NCBI GenBank assembly: GCA_004172865.1
Contig: SEBV01000001.1
Span: 1-64,000, forward strand
Direction: 5' to 3'
Source of the DNA: Gammaproteobacteria bacterium
Lineage (GTDB): Bacteria; Pseudomonadota; Gammaproteobacteria; Pseudomonadales; Cellvibrionaceae
Length of the DNA stretch: 64,000 bases
Shown: piece after piece, positions 1 through 9,155 of the stretch
How positions within the stretch are numbered: the stretch's first letter is position 1
Layout of the letters: each line of letters opens with the position of its first letter
Notes under the pieces: model-generated
What the model was told of the DNA's origin: nothing
Databases searched by the model: none
The model's input: only the letters and a program-made list of their open reading frames with translations
Translations under genes and position numbers: made by a program

Positions 1-12
1 GGAGGTGTAACC

Positions 13-240
13 ATGGCACGTTTTTTCCGTCGTCGTAAATTCTGCCGTTTCACCGCTGAAGGCACCAAGCAAATCGACTATAAAGATGTTGAAACGCTGA
101 AAGCTTACATCACCGAAACCGGTAAAATTGTTCCAAGCCGTATCACTGGCACTAAAGCTAAATACCAACGTCAGTTGGCTACTGCTATCAAGCGTGCTCG
201 TTACCTGGCTTTGATTCCATACACTGACAGCCACGAGTAA
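13..240 (+). CDS. rpsR: 30S ribosomal protein S18
   Basis: Small-subunit ribosomal protein that sits on the platform of the 30S subunit next to S6 and binds 16S rRNA. The 75-residue product has the family's usual length. It starts with the basic N-terminus RRRKFCRF and contains the conserved segment [12 protein letters not shown], followed by a basic C-terminal half ([21 protein letters not shown]). A strong Shine-Dalgarno GGAGGT occupies bases 1-6, seven bases before the ATG. rplI follows after 14 bases, so the two are co-transcribed, as in most gammaproteobacterial rpsF-rpsR-rplI operons. rpsF would lie just left of the window. Nothing unusual is seen. Confidence 0.98.
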   Translation: MARFFRRRKFCRFTAEGTKQIDYKDVETLKAYITETGKIVPSRITGTKAKYQRQLATAIKRARYLALIPYTDSHE

Positions 241-254
241 GGGGTAAATTAGAG

Positions 255-701
255 ATGGATATTATTCTGCTCGATAAAGTAGGTCGTTTAGGCGCTATCG
301 GTGACAAAGTTTCCGTTAAGTCTGGCTACGCTCGTAACTACCTTTTGCCACAAGGCAAAGCAGTTGCTGCTACTGCAAAAAATATTGCTGATTTCGAAGA
401 GCGTCGCGCTGGCCTTGAAGCCGCTGCTGCTACTAAAATCGGCGAAGCAACAGCTCGTGCTGAGAAATTAGCTGAGTTGACTGTGACTATCGCTGCTAAC
501 GCTGGTGACGAAGGCCGTTTATTCGGTTCTATCGGTACTCGCGATATCGCTGATGCAATCACTGCTGCTGGTGTTTCTGTTGCGAAATCTGAAGTACGTT
601 TGCCACAAGGCGTATTGCGTGAAACTGGCGCTTACGAAATCGACGTGCAATTGCACGCTGAAGTGGTTCAAGCTGTTAAATTGAACGTCATTGCTGAGTA
701 A
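255..701 (+). CDS. rplI: 50S ribosomal protein L9
   Basis: Large-subunit ribosomal protein L9, which binds domain V of 23S rRNA at the base of the L1 stalk. The product has 148 residues, the usual length. The N-terminal RNA-binding domain reads [19 protein letters not shown] and is followed by the signature region [14 protein letters not shown] (about residues 24-37). A long Ala/Glu-rich connecting helix follows (about 40-75), then the C-terminal domain with [16 protein letters not shown]. It lies 14 bases after rpsR in the same operon. A strong rho-independent terminator stands about 60 bases downstream and separates it from dnaB. Confidence 0.98.
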   Translation: MDIILLDKVGRLGAIGDKVSVKSGYARNYLLPQGKAVAATAKNIADFEERRAGLEAAAATKIGEATARAEKLAELTVTIAANAGDEGRLFGSIGTRDIADAITAAGVSVAKSEVRLPQGVLRETGAYEIDVQLHAEVVQAVKLNVIAE

Positions 702-761
702 TTAGCAGGTCTCAATTAACGGTTATTGCGCGTCAGTTTTGCTGACAAGCAAGCTAAAATC

Positions 762-821
762 GGGCACTATCGACAACCCCTTTTCACTGTAAAAAGGGTT
801 GCAGTTAGTGCCCATTTTTTT
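762..821 (+). terminator. Rho-independent terminator of rpsR-rplI
   Basis: A long interrupted hairpin. The outer arms GGGCACTA (762-769) and TAGTGCCC (806-813) pair perfectly. The inner arms CAACCCCTTTT and AAAAAGGGTTG pair with one mismatch around a short loop near 785-790. A run of seven T follows (815-821). It lies between rplI and dnaB, so dnaB probably depends on read-through or on its own promoter. Confidence 0.88.
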
Positions 822-843
822 GCCCCAATAAAAAGCGTTTTTT

Positions 844-2250
844 ATGTCCGATACCACGTTTGAAGCCTCCAGTTTCGAAGGAAAATTAGCCAGCGAACTC
901 GCCGGAAAATCAACCTTGCCCCACTCAGTTGAAGCCGAACAATCGGTGCTGGGTGGTTTGATGCTGGAAAACAATCGCCTGGATGCGGTGCTTGAAGTGG
1001 TCGGCGAAGCAGACTTTTTCCGCGAAGATCATCGCCTCATCATGCAAATGATGATCAAGCTGCAAGAAGCTGGCGAACCGTTGGATGTCATCACCCTTTC
1101 GGAAGAATTACACAAGCACAACGAATTAGAGCGTGTCGGCGGTTTGGGTTATCTGGTCGAAATGGCCAACAACACCCCTAGCGCCGCCAATATAGTCGCC
1201 TACGCCAAGATCGTGCGCGAGCGTTCAACTTTACGTCAGTTGATCGCCGCTACGTCGGAAATCAGCAAATCCAGCTTCAACCCCGCTGGTTTGGATTCCG
1301 ATGACCTGCTGCAAATCGCTGAAAAACGCATTGCAGATATCGCTGAAGACCGCCCGAAAGAAGGTGGCTTGGTCGGCGTAAATGACCTTTTAAAATCTAC
1401 TGTCCAGCGCATCGATGAACTCTTTCGCTCCGGCAGCGATATTACCGGTGTGCCTTCCGGTATCACCGATCTGGATACCCGCACCTCCGGCTGGCAGCCC
1501 GGCGAATTAATTGTTCTCGCCGCGCGTCCCTCCATGGGTAAAACTGCGCTCGCCCTTAATTTCGTAGAGGGAGCACTTTTTAGCCAGCCGAAACCCGTAC
1601 TGGTTTTCAGTATGGAGATGCCTTCCAACGCGCTGGTCATGCGGATGATGTCGTCCCTCGGTCGTATCGACCAAGGCAAAATGCGTAACGGCAAACTGAC
1701 CGAAGAAGATTGGCCAAAGCTGTCATCTGCCGTCCAAAAGATGAAAGATAAACTCTTGTTTATCGACGATACCGGCGGCTTGAATCCGCAGGAAATGCGC
1801 GCCCGTATTCGCCGCATCGCCCGCGAACACGGCAATCCCGGCATGATCATGGTCGATTACTTACAGCTGATGACAGTAGCTGGCGGCGGCGAAGGCCGTA
1901 CACAGGAAATCTCTGAAATTTCCCGCTCACTCAAAGGTATCGCCAAAGAATTTGAATGCCCGATGATTGCACTTTCGCAGTTAAACCGCGGTGTAGAGCA
2001 GCGCCCCAACAAGCGCCCCATGAACTCCGACTTGCGTGAATCGGGCGCCATCGAGCAGGACGCCGACGTTATCCTGTTTATCTACCGCGACGAATACTAC
2101 AACGAAGACAGCCCCGAAAAAGGCGTGGCGGAATTGATTATCGGCAAACAACGTAATGGTGAGATAGGCACCTGCCGCGCTGCGTTTATCGGTAAATACA
2201 CCCGCTTTGATAATCTGGCGCCGGAGTATTTTCAGAATGATGGGTATTAA
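844..2250 (+). CDS. dnaB: Replicative DNA helicase DnaB
   Basis: Hexameric 5'-3' helicase that unwinds DNA at the replication fork and recruits primase. The product has 468 residues, the usual length. The N-terminal primase-interacting domain begins at HSVEAEQSVLGGLML (about residue 28). The RecA-like ATPase domain carries Walker A ARPSMGKTALALN (about 228-240) and the Walker B region MIMVDYLQLM (about 335). Later helicase motifs are LSQLNRGVEQRP and DLRESGAIEQDADVI. The order rpsR-rplI-dnaB is classical in gammaproteobacteria. The ATG directly follows a T run and I see no convincing Shine-Dalgarno in front of it, which is slightly odd for an essential gene. No intein is present. Confidence 0.97.
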   Translation: MSDTTFEASSFEGKLASELAGKSTLPHSVEAEQSVLGGLMLENNRLDAVLEVVGEADFFREDHRLIMQMMIKLQEAGEPLDVITLSEELHKHNELERVGGLGYLVEMANNTPSAANIVAYAKIVRERSTLRQLIAATSEISKSSFNPAGLDSDDLLQIAEKRIADIAEDRPKEGGLVGVNDLLKSTVQRIDELFRSGSDITGVPSGITDLDTRTSGWQPGELIVLAARPSMGKTALALNFVEGALFSQPKPVLVFSMEMPSNALVMRMMSSLGRIDQGKMRNGKLTEEDWPKLSSAVQKMKDKLLFIDDTGGLNPQEMRARIRRIAREHGNPGMIMVDYLQLMTVAGGGEGRTQEISEISRSLKGIAKEFECPMIALSQLNRGVEQRPNKRPMNSDLRESGAIEQDADVILFIYRDEYYNEDSPEKGVAELIIGKQRNGEIGTCRAAFIGKYTRFDNLAPEYFQNDGY

Positions 2251-2321
2251 TACACAGCTCTGCTAAAAAAATATAAACAGCACATCGCCTTGGATAAATT
2301 TTAAAAATGGAAAACATGGAC

Positions 2322-4919
2322 ATGAAATTATTTAAACTTCACGCAATTTTTATATCGGCAATTTTATTAGCAGGCTGTGGTGGTGGCGGAGGCGGCGGAT
2401 CGTCGTCGCCACCGCCAAAAAGCAATCAATCGCCCACGGTCAGTATCTCGGGTCCATCGCAAATAGAATCCAGTGCGACCATCTCTTTGTCAGCTACAGC
2501 ATCCGATCCGGACGGTTCAATTGCCAGCTATAGCTGGGCCGCAGACTCAAATACGGCTATAACTCTCGGTGATGCCAAATCCGCGACTCTCGCTGTAACA
2601 GCAGCAAATGTCAGCTTGGATACCACGGTTAAATTGACCATCACAGTGACCGATAACCAGGGTGCCTCTACGCAGGCCAATCTACAAATAAAAGTCGCTG
2701 CGAAAAAGACTTCGTTGGCGATCAGCGGTTTGGTAACTGATGCCGTGGTACCGAATGCGAATGTAACAGCGACTGTGCGTGACCTCACCTTTACCACTAC
2801 TGCAGATGTCAATGGAAAATACACACTTAACCTGAGTGTGGATGATGCGCACCTAAATGATTTGGTGTTGATTACGGCAGATGGTGGCTCGAGCAAGCCG
2901 ACCTTAAAACTGGTATCGCAATTGCCATCCGTGAAAACCCTGCTTCTACAGGCTGGCAATGATAAACAGCTGGATTCGAGCGAAAACTTTTCCGTCAATG
3001 TCACCAATGTTACAACAGCGGAATATGCATTAATGGTGAGGCGTTGGAGTAACTATGGTGTTCCTTTTCTAAGTGCCTCTAACGATTTACATTTGAAAAA
3101 TAATCAGGAAAACGTGAGTGAGTACGCAAAATACTTGCTGGCAGCGCTCATAAAGATAGTTAGCGATATGGGTGGTAGCTTACCTGTAGGCGCCAAAGAT
3201 ACTCTGGGTTTGGTGCTGGATGGAAGCCTTGTAGATGAGTTGAGATCTAGTATTACCAACTCAAGTCCCACTCTTATCGAAGAGGTCATCGGATTGATAA
3301 AAAGTGATACCTTCCTAGTAATGCCTCAAAGCTTGGCATATACCGGTACTTATATAGTGTACCAAGGTGCTGGCAATACCGATTGGGTACTGATACTTAA
3401 TGGCAATAACAAAGGCGAAGCGAAAACTCGTTTTGGCTCGCAAAGTTTTAGCTGGACACAGGGCGTTGGTAAGCTGGATATACATTTTGATAAGCCGCTC
3501 GATCTACAGCAGATGAATTCGCTTGGTAGCTGGTTTGCCCAGTCTATCGAAATTTATATTGACGACCAGTATGGTAGTGCAATGCGTGGCAGCATGGTAA
3601 TGCTTAAAGTGCTCTTGGATATTGAAGGAAAAATCCAAAGCAATTTTTCTGAGCGCAACTATGTGCAGCTCGTATCCGTCGCGAAAGGTTTGAGCCTGGA
3701 AAAAGAAATGCTGGTTGGCGATTGGATTCGGGGCGACGACGGGGGAGCGGACCTTTTTAAACTCAATAGCGATGGCAGTGTAAATTCGAGCCATCTTGAC
3801 GGGACTAATGCAAAAATAGGTTTGACGTGGTCTCTTAGGGATAAAGGTTTTACCGTTTTTCAGAATGGGGAAAAATTAACAGATTATTACCTGCTGTATG
3901 ATTTGGGTGCTGGCTATAGTTTCACCGCCATTAATTGGTCTTGGTCAGCGTCAGATCAACAAGTCGGTAACTTATGGGGAGGCAAATTAATAAAACCACA
4001 GGAATTGTCATTGGTCAAAGCGGATTTGCGAGGAACCTACGTAGGAAGTGCTGGCAGACTTTATACCTTGACCAATGACGATATTATTGAAGGCTTGTCT
4101 AGTCGTATATCGCCCTGGAATTATTCCGCTGCAGATAGCTCGTGGACAAGCTATTTCTACCAGGATAATAATTCTCGCTGGTTGCCCTATTGCGACCAAA
4201 CTGCTAATAAGTCGTGCAAGGTCTTTCACAAAACGGTTGTTAAAGTATTGGCTAGCGCGAATGATAGTTACTATCTGCTAAATACACTGACGGAATATGA
4301 CGCTAAGGGTGAGAAATCATACTCGGATACGCGGCTTGAAACCTGGAACAGAGTTCCTTCACCTAGTTATTTTGATAATTGGTTGGATGTTTCTTCCTAC
4401 AGGATGGAGTTTTTCCAGCAGACTGGGGCCGGTGTCAAAGTATGGCATTTTGCTGGCGGCAATATAGAAATTAACGAGCGAAGCGACAATAGTTTCCCGC
4501 AAGCTTCCATCCCCACAACCATTTCAAAAGGCAAACTGCTTTACACACGAGACGGTGCCGCAAAAACACTTGAGCTGGTTTCTGTTTCGGATGAGGGAAT
4601 TGTTGTGTGTGAATACAACGCTGGTGCGAGTTGCACCAAAGGATCGGAAATTACGCTGAGTAATAGAACGCCTGCGGCGATTGCCTATAAAGTATCTGTC
4701 GGTGGATCTGTGGAATATGAAAGTTCGTATGCGAGTAATTCCGATCCAATGACGCTCTTCGGTAACGTCGCAACATTTACACTAGTGCCAGATCAGGGTT
4801 ACACCCTAGAAAGCGTATCTGGTTGTGGTGGCAAGTTGAATGGCTTTACCTACACAACGGCACCTGTAAAAGATAAATGCACCATCACCGCAAACTTTGT
4901 TAAGACATCAGTACAGTAA
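2322..4919 (+). CDS. Large PKD-domain lipoprotein of unknown function
   Basis: Predicted outer-membrane or surface lipoprotein of about 865 residues. The signal peptide MKLFKLHAIFISAILLAGC ends in a lipobox (LLAGC). A Gly/Ser/Pro linker follows, then a PKD-like Ig domain (about residues 40-125, with ATASDPDGSIASYSW and VTDNQGAS). The middle is long and I do not recognise it. The C-terminal part (about 795-865) resembles a divergent InlB-type B-repeat, with Cys residues in VSGCGGKLNG and KDKCTITANF. The start at 2322 is preferred over 2307 and 2316 because GGAAA at 2309-2313 is well spaced from it and the signal peptide then has normal length. Such modular lipoproteins are common in polysaccharide-degrading Cellvibrionaceae, but no catalytic domain is visible. 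Function unknown. Confidence 0.82.
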   Translation: MKLFKLHAIFISAILLAGCGGGGGGGSSSPPPKSNQSPTVSISGPSQIESSATISLSATASDPDGSIASYSWAADSNTAITLGDAKSATLAVTAANVSLDTTVKLTITVTDNQGASTQANLQIKVAAKKTSLAISGLVTDAVVPNANVTATVRDLTFTTTADVNGKYTLNLSVDDAHLNDLVLITADGGSSKPTLKLVSQLPSVKTLLLQAGNDKQLDSSENFSVNVTNVTTAEYALMVRRWSNYGVPFLSASNDLHLKNNQENVSEYAKYLLAALIKIVSDMGGSLPVGAKDTLGLVLDGSLVDELRSSITNSSPTLIEEVIGLIKSDTFLVMPQSLAYTGTYIVYQGAGNTDWVLILNGNNKGEAKTRFGSQSFSWTQGVGKLDIHFDKPLDLQQMNSLGSWFAQSIEIYIDDQYGSAMRGSMVMLKVLLDIEGKIQSNFSERNYVQLVSVAKGLSLEKEMLVGDWIRGDDGGADLFKLNSDGSVNSSHLDGTNAKIGLTWSLRDKGFTVFQNGEKLTDYYLLYDLGAGYSFTAINWSWSASDQQVGNLWGGKLIKPQELSLVKADLRGTYVGSAGRLYTLTNDDIIEGLSSRISPWNYSAADSSWTSYFYQDNNSRWLPYCDQTANKSCKVFHKTVVKVLASANDSYYLLNTLTEYDAKGEKSYSDTRLETWNRVPSPSYFDNWLDVSSYRMEFFQQTGAGVKVWHFAGGNIEINERSDNSFPQASIPTTISKGKLLYTRDGAAKTLELVSVSDEGIVVCEYNAGASCTKGSEITLSNRTPAAIAYKVSVGGSVEYESSYASNSDPMTLFGNVATFTLVPDQGYTLESVSGCGGKLNGFTYTTAPVKDKCTITANFVKTSVQ

Positions 4920-4946
4920 TTAAGATTGATGGGAGGTAAATTAAAC

Positions 4947-4970
4947 AGGGCGCTTCGGCGCCTTCTTTGT
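4947..4970 (+). terminator. Rho-independent terminator after the PKD lipoprotein gene
   Basis: The hairpin AGGGCGC-TTCG-GCGCCTT has a stable TTCG tetraloop and is followed by the T-rich CTTTGTT. It lies 28 bases after the stop codon of the lipoprotein gene. Confidence 0.7.
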
Positions 4971-5003
4971 TAGTGGACTACCTATCTTGTATATCGAGGG
5001 CTT

Positions 5004-5543
5004 ATGTACATTGAAAGTCATTTTCTTCCTTCTGCTGAAAAATATATAACGCCAGGCAAGCTTGAATGGATAGGGTTGCGCAGCGAACGCAAGGGCGAAG
5101 TCTTGCAAGTGAGCAACGTAGTGGCGTTGGAGACATTAGGGTTGGAAGGCGATCATCGCTGCCTGAAAATTCCTGGTTCGGCGCGACAAGTCACGATTAT
5201 TAGCCGTGAATATATCCAGCAAATAGCCGACGAACTTGGTATTCACTCGATTGATCCCGCACTCTTAAGACGCAATTTAGTTATCTCTGGGCTGGACATG
5301 GACCAGCTACGCTTTCAGCGTTTGCAAATAGGTAGTGCCATCTTCGAAACCTCTGCACTTTGCCATCCATGTTCACGTATGAACGAAGTGCTTGGTCCTG
5401 CAGGCAAGCAAGTGATGATGGGACGCGGCGGCCTGTGCGCCAAAATTATTCAGGGTGGGCAAATTGCAGTTGGCGATGCGGTCATTCGGGTGCAGCCTGT
5501 CAAATCTTCCGTTCCCACGTCATTGAACCTTTTCGATAGCTGA
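5004..5543 (+). CDS. MOSC domain protein
   Basis: Small stand-alone MOSC protein of 179 residues. The family takes its name from the molybdenum cofactor sulfurase C-terminal domain. It is thought to handle sulfur or molybdenum-cofactor chemistry through a conserved cysteine. The sequence shows ARQVTIISREYI, the segment LRRNLVISGLDMDQL, a Cys-rich motif CHPCSRM (about residue 121) and GRGGLCAKIIQGGQIAVGDAV near the C-terminus, all in the usual order. GAGGG lies six bases before the ATG. It is followed after 55 bases by a short-chain dehydrogenase on the same strand. The exact substrate cannot be told from sequence. Confidence 0.85.
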   Translation: MYIESHFLPSAEKYITPGKLEWIGLRSERKGEVLQVSNVVALETLGLEGDHRCLKIPGSARQVTIISREYIQQIADELGIHSIDPALLRRNLVISGLDMDQLRFQRLQIGSAIFETSALCHPCSRMNEVLGPAGKQVMMGRGGLCAKIIQGGQIAVGDAVIRVQPVKSSVPTSLNLFDS

Positions 5544-5598
5544 CAGTTAATAGTTCAGGCGTTTCTCCTTCTCGCATTTTTACTAACAGGAATTTTCT

Positions 5599-6360
5599 AT
5601 GACAGCCACCTACAGTCGTATCGCAATCGTCACCGGCGCAACCTCCGGTATTGGCGAAGCTACCGCCAAAAAATTTATTGCCGAAGGTTATGCAGTCATC
5701 GGCTCAGGTCGCAATGGCGAAAAATTACAGGCGTTAAAAAATGAGCTGGGCGATGCTTTTGCATTTGTCGCTGGTGAAGCTTGGGATCAAGCAGTGATCG
5801 ACAATTTATTTACGGAAGCACAAACCAAATTTGGCCGCGCAGTTGATTTGGTTGTGGTTAACGCCGGTCGCGGTTTGGGCGGTTCAGTGAAAGACGCGTC
5901 CTTGGTCGAATTTGAAGATCTACTAAAAGTGAACATCACTGGCGCGCTTAAATTAATGCAAAAAGCGGCGAAGGAATTCACCAAACCTGAGCAGCTTAAT
6001 TTTCCCAAGCAAGCCAAAGATATCGTCATTCTTGGTTCGGTAGTTGGTAGAAGTGTGTCGCCTTTCAGCGCCGTTTACGGTTCATCGAAATTTGCGGTTC
6101 ACTCGCTCGCCGAAGGCTTACGCCGCGAAATTTGCGGTCAGGGCGTGCGAGTTACTTTGGTGGAGCCGGGCATAGTTCTCTCCGGTTTCCAAGCCGTTGC
6201 CGGTTACAGCGAGCAAACCGTAAATGGCTTTCACGACCGATTTGGTCCTGTATTGGTTGGCGAAGATGTTGCCGATGCTATCTATCACACCGTATCGCTT
6301 CCCGCACATATTCATATCAGCGATTTGGTGATTCGCCCGACGCGTCAGGATTATCCGTAA
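5599..6360 (+). CDS. Short-chain dehydrogenase/reductase (SDR)
   Basis: NAD(P)-dependent oxidoreductase of the classical SDR family, 253 residues. It has the Rossmann cofactor motif TGATSGIG (about residues 13-20), the NAG motif VVNAGRG (about 88-94), the catalytic Ser in LGSVVGRS (about 148) and the YxxxK pair in YGSSK (about 161-165). The YdfG-like length and the motif EPGIVLSGF suggest a 3-hydroxy acid or serine dehydrogenase type, but the substrate is not certain. AGGA precedes the ATG. A bidirectional terminator follows directly and separates it from the convergent efflux operon. Confidence 0.9.
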   Translation: MTATYSRIAIVTGATSGIGEATAKKFIAEGYAVIGSGRNGEKLQALKNELGDAFAFVAGEAWDQAVIDNLFTEAQTKFGRAVDLVVVNAGRGLGGSVKDASLVEFEDLLKVNITGALKLMQKAAKEFTKPEQLNFPKQAKDIVILGSVVGRSVSPFSAVYGSSKFAVHSLAEGLRREICGQGVRVTLVEPGIVLSGFQAVAGYSEQTVNGFHDRFGPVLVGEDVADAIYHTVSLPAHIHISDLVIRPTRQDYP

Positions 6361-6373
6361 CTCTTTTCAAATT

Positions 6374-6400
6374 AAAAAGGCGCCTTATGGGCGCCTTTTT
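6374..6400. terminator. Bidirectional terminator between the SDR gene and emrB
   Basis: Perfect 11-bp arms AAAAAGGCGCC (6374-6384) and GGCGCCTTTTT (6390-6400) surround a 5-base loop. A-rich and T-rich flanks make it functional on both strands. It lies between two convergent genes. Confidence 0.92.
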
Positions 6401-6417
6401 CGTTTGGTGCTCAGCAG

Positions 6418-7962
6418 CTAATCTGCCGCTACTGCATGTCCGCCGGTGCCTTGTGGGCGGCGGGTGAAAAGTACTAGACCTGCAATTCCCCAACACAACC
6501 AACCGGCGATCCAGAAGAAGTCCAATGCAGACATCAAATGCGCCTGGTTGCCCAGTTCTCGCGTAAGTACCGCGATTGATTGGGTTTGCGTTAATCCTGC
6601 GGCCGAAAGTTGCTGCAAGGGTTCGGTCAAACTTGGGTCGTAGATGCTTGAGGTTTCCGCCAAGCGGGTTTGATGCAGCGCTGCATGGTCATCCCAAAAA
6701 GTAGTCGTTATTGAGGTGGCGAAACTGCCTGCGACGATCCGCAAGAAATTCGACAGCCCCGATGCCGCCGGGATTTGATGCGGAGGTACGCCGTCCAAAA
6801 TGATGGAAAGTAAGGCGATGAAGAATATCGACATGGCGATACCTTGCACCATCAGCGGCATGATGTACGCGCTGTAACTTGCATCCGCCGTGTAGCCGGC
6901 GCGCATAAAGTAAGACACGCCGAAGATGAAGAAGGCAAAGAGTGCGAACAACCGCGTATCAAACTTGCTGATGTATTTCCCCACAAATGGCGAGATCAAC
7001 ACTGCGACAACTCCGCTGGGTGCGGCGATTAGCCCCGCCCAGGTGGCGTTGTAGCCGAGCCAGGTTTGCATCCACAGGGGTTGCAATACAACCGCCCCGA
7101 AGAAGATCCCGTAGCCTAAACAAAGCGCCAGCGTGCCTATGCTGAAGTTGCGATTTTTGAACAAGGTCAAGTCGATGATTGGATGCTTTTGGCTCAGTTC
7201 CCAGATCATAAAAATGATGAAGCCAACTAACGCAACCAAGCCCATGATGACGATGAAGCCTGAATTAAACCAATCCGCGTCTTTGCCTTTATCCAACATG
7301 ATTTGCAATGAGCCAACCCAAACCACCAGCAAGCCTAAACCTATACCGTCAATCGGCAATTTGCGCGTGGGCGTTTCGGCGCGTTTCATGCCTTCCCAGC
7401 ATACAAAAGCACAGAATAAACCGACGGGCACGTTGATCAGGAAAATCCACTGCCAAGCGTAGTTGTCGGAAATAAATCCACCCAAAATCGGCCCGCAAAT
7501 CGGCGCGACCAAGGTCGTCATCGACCAAACTGCCAATGCCATCCCCTTTTTATGGGGCGGAAATAGCGCTAGCAACAACGCTTGTGATCCTGGAATCATG
7601 GGGCCAGAAACCGCACCTTGTAAAACCCGGAAGGCGATGAGCGACGGTAAGCTCCATGCCATACCACATAGAAAAGATGCCAGTGTAAACAACAGAACCG
7701 ATACCACAAATGTACGTACGACACCAAAACGTTGCATTAGCCAACCAGTTAGTGGAACCGAAATTCCGTTGGCGACGGCGAATGATGTAATTACCCAAGT
7801 GCCTTGATCGGGTGATACACCAAGGTTACCGGCGATGGTCGGAATCGAAACGTTGGCGATGGTGGTGTCCAGCACTTGCATAAAAGTGCCGAGTGCCAAT
7901 GCCGTTGCGACCAGCCCCATCGGCAAGCCAACACGTGGTGCATTATTGGCGGCGGTACTCAT
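6418..7962 (-). CDS. emrB: MFS drug exporter, DHA2 (EmrB/QacA) family
   Basis: Proton-driven inner-membrane exporter with about 14 predicted membrane segments, 514 residues. Family motifs include VLDTTIANVSIPTIAGNLG in helix 1 (about residues 31-49), PLTGWLMQRFG (motif A region) and PICGPILGGFISD (motif C, antiporter signature). It would pump toxic compounds into the EmrA channel and out through the outer-membrane factor encoded upstream. Its ATG overlaps the emrA stop codon by four bases, which implies translational coupling. It is the last gene of a four-gene minus-strand operon. The substrate is unknown; hydrophobic antibiotics, uncouplers or fatty acids are typical for the family. Confidence 0.93.
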   Translation of the reverse strand: MSTAANNAPRVGLPMGLVATALALGTFMQVLDTTIANVSIPTIAGNLGVSPDQGTWVITSFAVANGISVPLTGWLMQRFGVVRTFVVSVLLFTLASFLCGMAWSLPSLIAFRVLQGAVSGPMIPGSQALLLALFPPHKKGMALAVWSMTTLVAPICGPILGGFISDNYAWQWIFLINVPVGLFCAFVCWEGMKRAETPTRKLPIDGIGLGLLVVWVGSLQIMLDKGKDADWFNSGFIVIMGLVALVGFIIFMIWELSQKHPIIDLTLFKNRNFSIGTLALCLGYGIFFGAVVLQPLWMQTWLGYNATWAGLIAAPSGVVAVLISPFVGKYISKFDTRLFALFAFFIFGVSYFMRAGYTADASYSAYIMPLMVQGIAMSIFFIALLSIILDGVPPHQIPAASGLSNFLRIVAGSFATSITTTFWDDHAALHQTRLAETSSIYDPSLTEPLQQLSAAGLTQTQSIAVLTRELGNQAHLMSALDFFWIAGWLCWGIAGLVLFTRRPQGTGGHAVAAD

Positions 7963-9155
7963 AGCACACCGCTAGCAGCCGGTTTCGCGGCGGTTTCGCG
8001 ACCATTGCGTTTAATGATGTCGGCAATTTTAAGGTCGATTTTTGCATCTTGTTCAGTCGATGCCACCACTTGTTGCGGCGCGGTACGAACTTGGGTAGCG
8101 ACCAATGAACCGCTAATATCGTGCAGATCAACATCCACTTTCATGGATAAACCTAAACGCAGTGGATGCTCAGCCAGCTCTTTCGGGTCCAACGAGATAC
8201 GCACGGGAACACGTTGCACGATCTTGATCCAGTTACCCGAGGCATTCTGCGGAGGTAAAAGCGCAAAAGCCGCGCCGCTACCGGCACCCAGGCCAGCGAT
8301 TTTGCCGTGGTAAGTCACGCCTTTGCCGTACATATCCGAATGAACTTCTACTGGTTGACCAACGCGCATGTGCTCGAGCTGAACTTCCTTGAAGTTGGCG
8401 TCTACCCAGGCGTTATCGAGTGGAACAACAGCTAAGAGAGGTGTTCCAGCGGCAATGCGACTACCTAATTCCACATTGCGACGCGCCACAGCTCCACTAA
8501 CCGGCGCTGTGATTTGAGTGCGCTTCAACGCCAGCGAAGCCTGACGTAAAGCAGCCGCAGCGGCTAACACTTGCGGATGGTTGGACACGGTGGTGTTTTC
8601 CACTTGGGCGTTGTTGGTTTCCAACTCTTCAGTGCTGGTCGCCAAAGAAGCTTCAAGTTGCGCCACCTGATCGCGTGAATGTTGTAGCTCCTCGCTTGAA
8701 ACACCACCTTCGGCGGCCACTTTCAGGCGACGTTGAAGATCGTTACGGGCGCTATCCAAGGCAATTTTTCGAGCGTTGATCACTGAACGCAGGCCGCTGG
8801 ATCTGGAAAATACGCCGCGAACGTTACGAACGGTACGCGCCAATTCAGCTTCGGCGGATGCCACTGCAATTTGTGCATCGGCAGGGTCAAGTTGAACCAA
8901 GACCTGGCCTTGCGACACTTGTTGAGTATTATCCACATGTACAGAAGTCACTGTGCCGGCCACTTCGCTGGTGATTTGCACCATGTCAGATGCGACATAA
9001 GCATCGTCAGTTTCTTCAAAATATTGGCCGTGCAGAAAATAATAAGCGGTGTAGGCGATAACGCCGATCACCACGAGCGCGGCTACGATCAAGAGGCGTT
9101 GGTTACGTTTGCCGTTATCCGGTACTTCAGCGGTGGTTGGAGTAGGGTTATTCAT
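7959..9155 (-). CDS. emrA: Membrane fusion protein EmrA (HlyD family)
   Basis: Periplasmic adaptor linking the inner-membrane pump to the outer-membrane channel, 398 residues. One N-terminal membrane helix (about residues 20-42, LLIVAALVVIGVIAYTAYYF) is followed by a biotinyl-lipoyl-like half (TSEVAGTVTSVHVDNTQQVS). Then come a long helical hairpin (about 90-200), the second lipoyl half (ITAPVSGAVARRNVELGSRI) and a beta-barrel region. The start at 9155 is chosen over 9173 because GGGAG stands six bases before it and the residues MNNPTP then open the protein. It overlaps the end of the outer-membrane factor gene by eight bases and the emrB start by four, so translation is coupled. Confidence 0.93.
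   Translation of the reverse strand: MNNPTPTTAEVPDNGKRNQRLLIVAALVVIGVIAYTAYYFLHGQYFEETDDAYVASDMVQITSEVAGTVTSVHVDNTQQVSQGQVLVQLDPADAQIAVASAEAELARTVRNVRGVFSRSSGLRSVINARKIALDSARNDLQRRLKVAAEGGVSSEELQHSRDQVAQLEASLATSTEELETNNAQVENTTVSNHPQVLAAAAALRQASLALKRTQITAPVSGAVARRNVELGSRIAAGTPLLAVVPLDNAWVDANFKEVQLEHMRVGQPVEVHSDMYGKGVTYHGKIAGLGAGSGAAFALLPPQNASGNWIKIVQRVPVRISLDPKELAEHPLRLGLSMKVDVDLHDISGSLVATQVRTAPQQVVASTEQDAKIDLKIADIIKRNGRETAAKPAASGVL

Noticed and set aside
6132-6467. 111-codon plus-strand frame over the SDR gene and terminator
   Set aside because: Shadow of the SDR gene in another frame; it reads through a strong bidirectional terminator.
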